Assembly: GCA_913064945.1 (NCBI GenBank) | Contig: CAJYAN010000007.1 | Location: 62,001-126,000, forward strand | Length of the DNA: 64,000 nucleotides | Direction: 5' to 3' | From: an uncultured Gammaproteobacteria bacterium | Lineage (GTDB): Bacteria > Pseudomonadota > Gammaproteobacteria > UBA6429 > Thiohalophilaceae | Part shown: positions 62,938-64,000 of the stretch, in pieces | How positions within the stretch are numbered: the first letter of the stretch is position 1 | How the letters are laid out: each line of letters begins with the position of its first letter | Made by a program: the position numbers and the translations under genes | The notes under the pieces: generated by a model | Told to the model about the DNA's origin: nothing | The model's database searches: none | Seen by the model: only the letters and a program-made list of their open reading frames with translations

Positions 62938-63504
62938 ATGTCCAATATCTCAAAATTACTTTTTACCCCAACCGACCACGAACAGGACTTTCCGGCAAAT
63001 CTTCTCATCGAAGGTCTGCGTACCCTGGCCTGGCTCGGCGAGGCATTCCCTAACGGACCTGCAAACAGCTTTCTTATCGGCACGGATTTTTTCAAGTACA
63101 TTACGTTTTTGGGCTGTGCGCCGGCCATGCAACTGGAACCTCCCAGGGAAGGGGATTTAAATTTTTGTTTTATTCATATTAATACCGGGCTACCAAAACC
63201 GTTGTTTCGTGGCCATGAGGCACGTTTTGTACCACGTTGTCCGGAATGTCGTCTGGGCCTCAGTGACTGGCAGACAGAACTCGCCGATTGGCAAGCAGAT
63301 CATCAGGCCACTTTTTCCTGCCCGCACTGCGCCGCGTCCCTCACCGTCCCTCAGGTGAACTGGCGAGAAAAGGCGGCGCTGGGCCGATGTTTTATCGAGG
63401 TCTATTCAGTCTACCCACACGAGGGCATTCCCACGCCGGCCTTTCTGTCACACTTAAGCCGCATTAGCGGTGTCGAGTGGAAGTATTTCTATGAACCGGC
63501 TTGA
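62938..63504 (+). CDS. Conserved hypothetical with zinc-ribbon-like pairs
   Basis: A 188-residue soluble protein. Two CxxC pairs (CPEC and CPHC) about 35 residues apart in the second half look like a zinc ribbon; the N-terminal 100 residues are alpha/beta (LLIEGLRTLAWLGEAFPNGPANSFLIG). Family not recognised with certainty. Followed after 150 bases by a terminator and a DMT transporter. Confidence 0.68.
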   Translation: MSNISKLLFTPTDHEQDFPANLLIEGLRTLAWLGEAFPNGPANSFLIGTDFFKYITFLGCAPAMQLEPPREGDLNFCFIHINTGLPKPLFRGHEARFVPRCPECRLGLSDWQTELADWQADHQATFSCPHCAASLTVPQVNWREKAALGRCFIEVYSVYPHEGIPTPAFLSHLSRISGVEWKYFYEPA

Positions 63505-63557
63505 CAAGGCCATGCTGAGAATTGCACACTCAAACCATGCATAAACAAACCGCCATT

Positions 63558-63623
63558 ATGATGAAACGCCGTCTACTGCCATGGGCAGTGGTAGCTTATT
63601 GGCTGGAGGAAATGCGACGATAG
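63558..63623 (+). CDS. Possible 21-residue leader peptide
   Basis: ATGATGAAACGC... encodes a 21-residue basic peptide (MMKRRLLPWAVVAYWLEEMRR). It lies within a hairpin-forming stretch (CTACTGCC / GGCAGTGGTAG) and before a strong terminator, the layout of a translation-controlled attenuator of the DMT transporter gene. Two Trp codons are not adjacent, so tryptophan attenuation is not clear. Speculative. Confidence 0.3.
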   Translation: MMKRRLLPWAVVAYWLEEMRR

Positions 63624-63646
63624 CAGTATAAACAGTTTCAAAATCC

Positions 63647-63683
63647 AAAGGCCACCGATGACAACATCCGTGGCCTTTTTTAT
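63647..63683 (+). terminator. Strong rho-independent terminator before a DMT transporter gene
   Basis: AAAGGCCACCGATG pairs with CATCCGTGGCCTTT around ACAA with one mismatch, followed by T's. It ends transcription from the upstream gene or acts as an attenuator for the transporter 28 bases later. Confidence 0.85.
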
Positions 63684-63711
63684 TGCATATGACAAACAGG
63701 GAATACGTACC

Positions 63712-64000
63712 ATGTCAGTTCCGGTCGCGTTTTTAGGGGTTATCCTGATCTGGTCGACGACACCACTGGCGATTAAGTGGAGTGGTGAAGGTGCCGGTTT
63801 TATTTTTGGTGTGAGTCTGCGGATGGCGATTGGTACATTTCTGTGCCTCATGTTGTTGTTGATCCTGCGTAAGCCTTTGCCCTGGCATCGTGCCGCTCGT
63901 CACAGTTATCTCGCCGCAGCGTTTGGTATTTATGTTTCCATGACCCTCGTCTACTGGGGCGCGCTGTATATTCCGTCCGGTTTGATCTCGGTGTTGTTTG
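63712..64000 (+). CDS. DMT/EamA-family transporter, 3' partial
   Basis: The first 96 residues of a membrane protein: SVPVAFLGVILIWSTTPLAIKWSG matches the EamA/DMT start, then GVSLRMAIGTF and YVSMTLVYWGALYIPSGLISVLF. It continues past the end of the window. AGGGAA lies before the ATG. EamA carriers export amino acids, nucleobases or drugs; the substrate cannot be told. Preceded by a terminator and possible leader peptide. Confidence 0.85.
   Translation, partial: MSVPVAFLGVILIWSTTPLAIKWSGEGAGFIFGVSLRMAIGTFLCLMLLLILRKPLPWHRAARHSYLAAAFGIYVSMTLVYWGALYIPSGLISVLF

Noticed and set aside
1-64000. CRISPR array, prophage, integron or intact insertion sequence
   Set aside because: No regular direct repeats with spacers, integrase, phage structural gene or complete transposase was found.

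Overview
The window looks like chromosomal DNA of a Gram-negative bacterium, most likely a gammaproteobacterium. Evidence: PdxH, RluA, PpiC, ArfB and YgiQ read closely like the enterobacterial proteins, the EF-G is the second (EF-G2) type known from Vibrio and Shewanella, and there are lipoprotein, PEP-CTERM and outer-membrane barrel proteins. A fused cytochrome-porin, NnrS, DsrE-like and FTR1 proteins fit an environmental, possibly chemolithotrophic or denitrifying relative, but nothing in the window fixes the genus. Base composition looks moderate (around half G+C by eye). No rRNA, tRNA, CRISPR array, prophage or intact insertion sequence was seen.

Layout. 1-8.2 kb: the end of an iron permease fused to an envelope domain, a GNAT-nitrilase fusion, small secreted proteins, a GFA protein, a lipoprotein, a PEP-CTERM protein and an alpha-glucan phosphorylase. 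8.2-19.1 kb: a membrane phosphoesterase, a thioredoxin/BNR-repeat pair, an alpha/beta hydrolase, an APH-like kinase/ATPase, a previously unlisted 35-residue membrane protein, arfB, pdxH, a DUF302 protein, an unassigned radical SAM enzyme and rluA. 19.1-27.8 kb: EF-G2, an HDOD protein, and a three-gene minus-strand set (SET-domain methyltransferase, PLP decarboxylase, MFS transporter) divergent from a 2OG-Fe(II) oxygenase, then a PsiF-like protein. 27.8-36.8 kb: a Cache-like protein, ppiC, rhodanese, a lone Rossmann domain, a THI5-like binding protein, a gamma-glutamylcyclotransferase, YgiQ, a second GFA protein, a relative of the Cache-like protein's tail, and a HlyIII protein. 37-45.3 kb: nnrS, a CDF transporter, a Cyc2-like cytochrome-porin behind an FNR-like box, yehS, a DsrE-like protein, and a 1.3 kb stretch with little coding content and one of two copies of a degenerate dispersed repeat. 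45.3-64 kb: a Lon-type protease, a CarS-like protein, aspartoacylase-rimK, a flippase-like protein, PilZ and PC4 proteins, an HTH/2Fe-2S/reductase fusion, a Csd4-like peptidoglycan carboxypeptidase coupled to a FliB-like protein, an orphan MbcA/ParS-type antitoxin, conserved hypotheticals, a GGDEF-EAL protein overlapping a PilZ gene, and a DMT transporter cut by the window end.

Genes that seem to work together: SET/decarboxylase/MFS (4-base overlap, same strand); Csd4-like/FliB-like (TAATG overlap); GGDEF-EAL/PilZ (13-base overlap); thioredoxin/BNR pair; aspartoacylase-rimK. The least described features are the SET-decarboxylase-MFS set, the HTH-ferredoxin-reductase fusion whose flavin and nucleotide motifs are degraded, the Csd4/FliB pair, and the cytochrome-porin under a likely anaerobic promoter. 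All family assignments are from reading the translated sequence; no database search was run.
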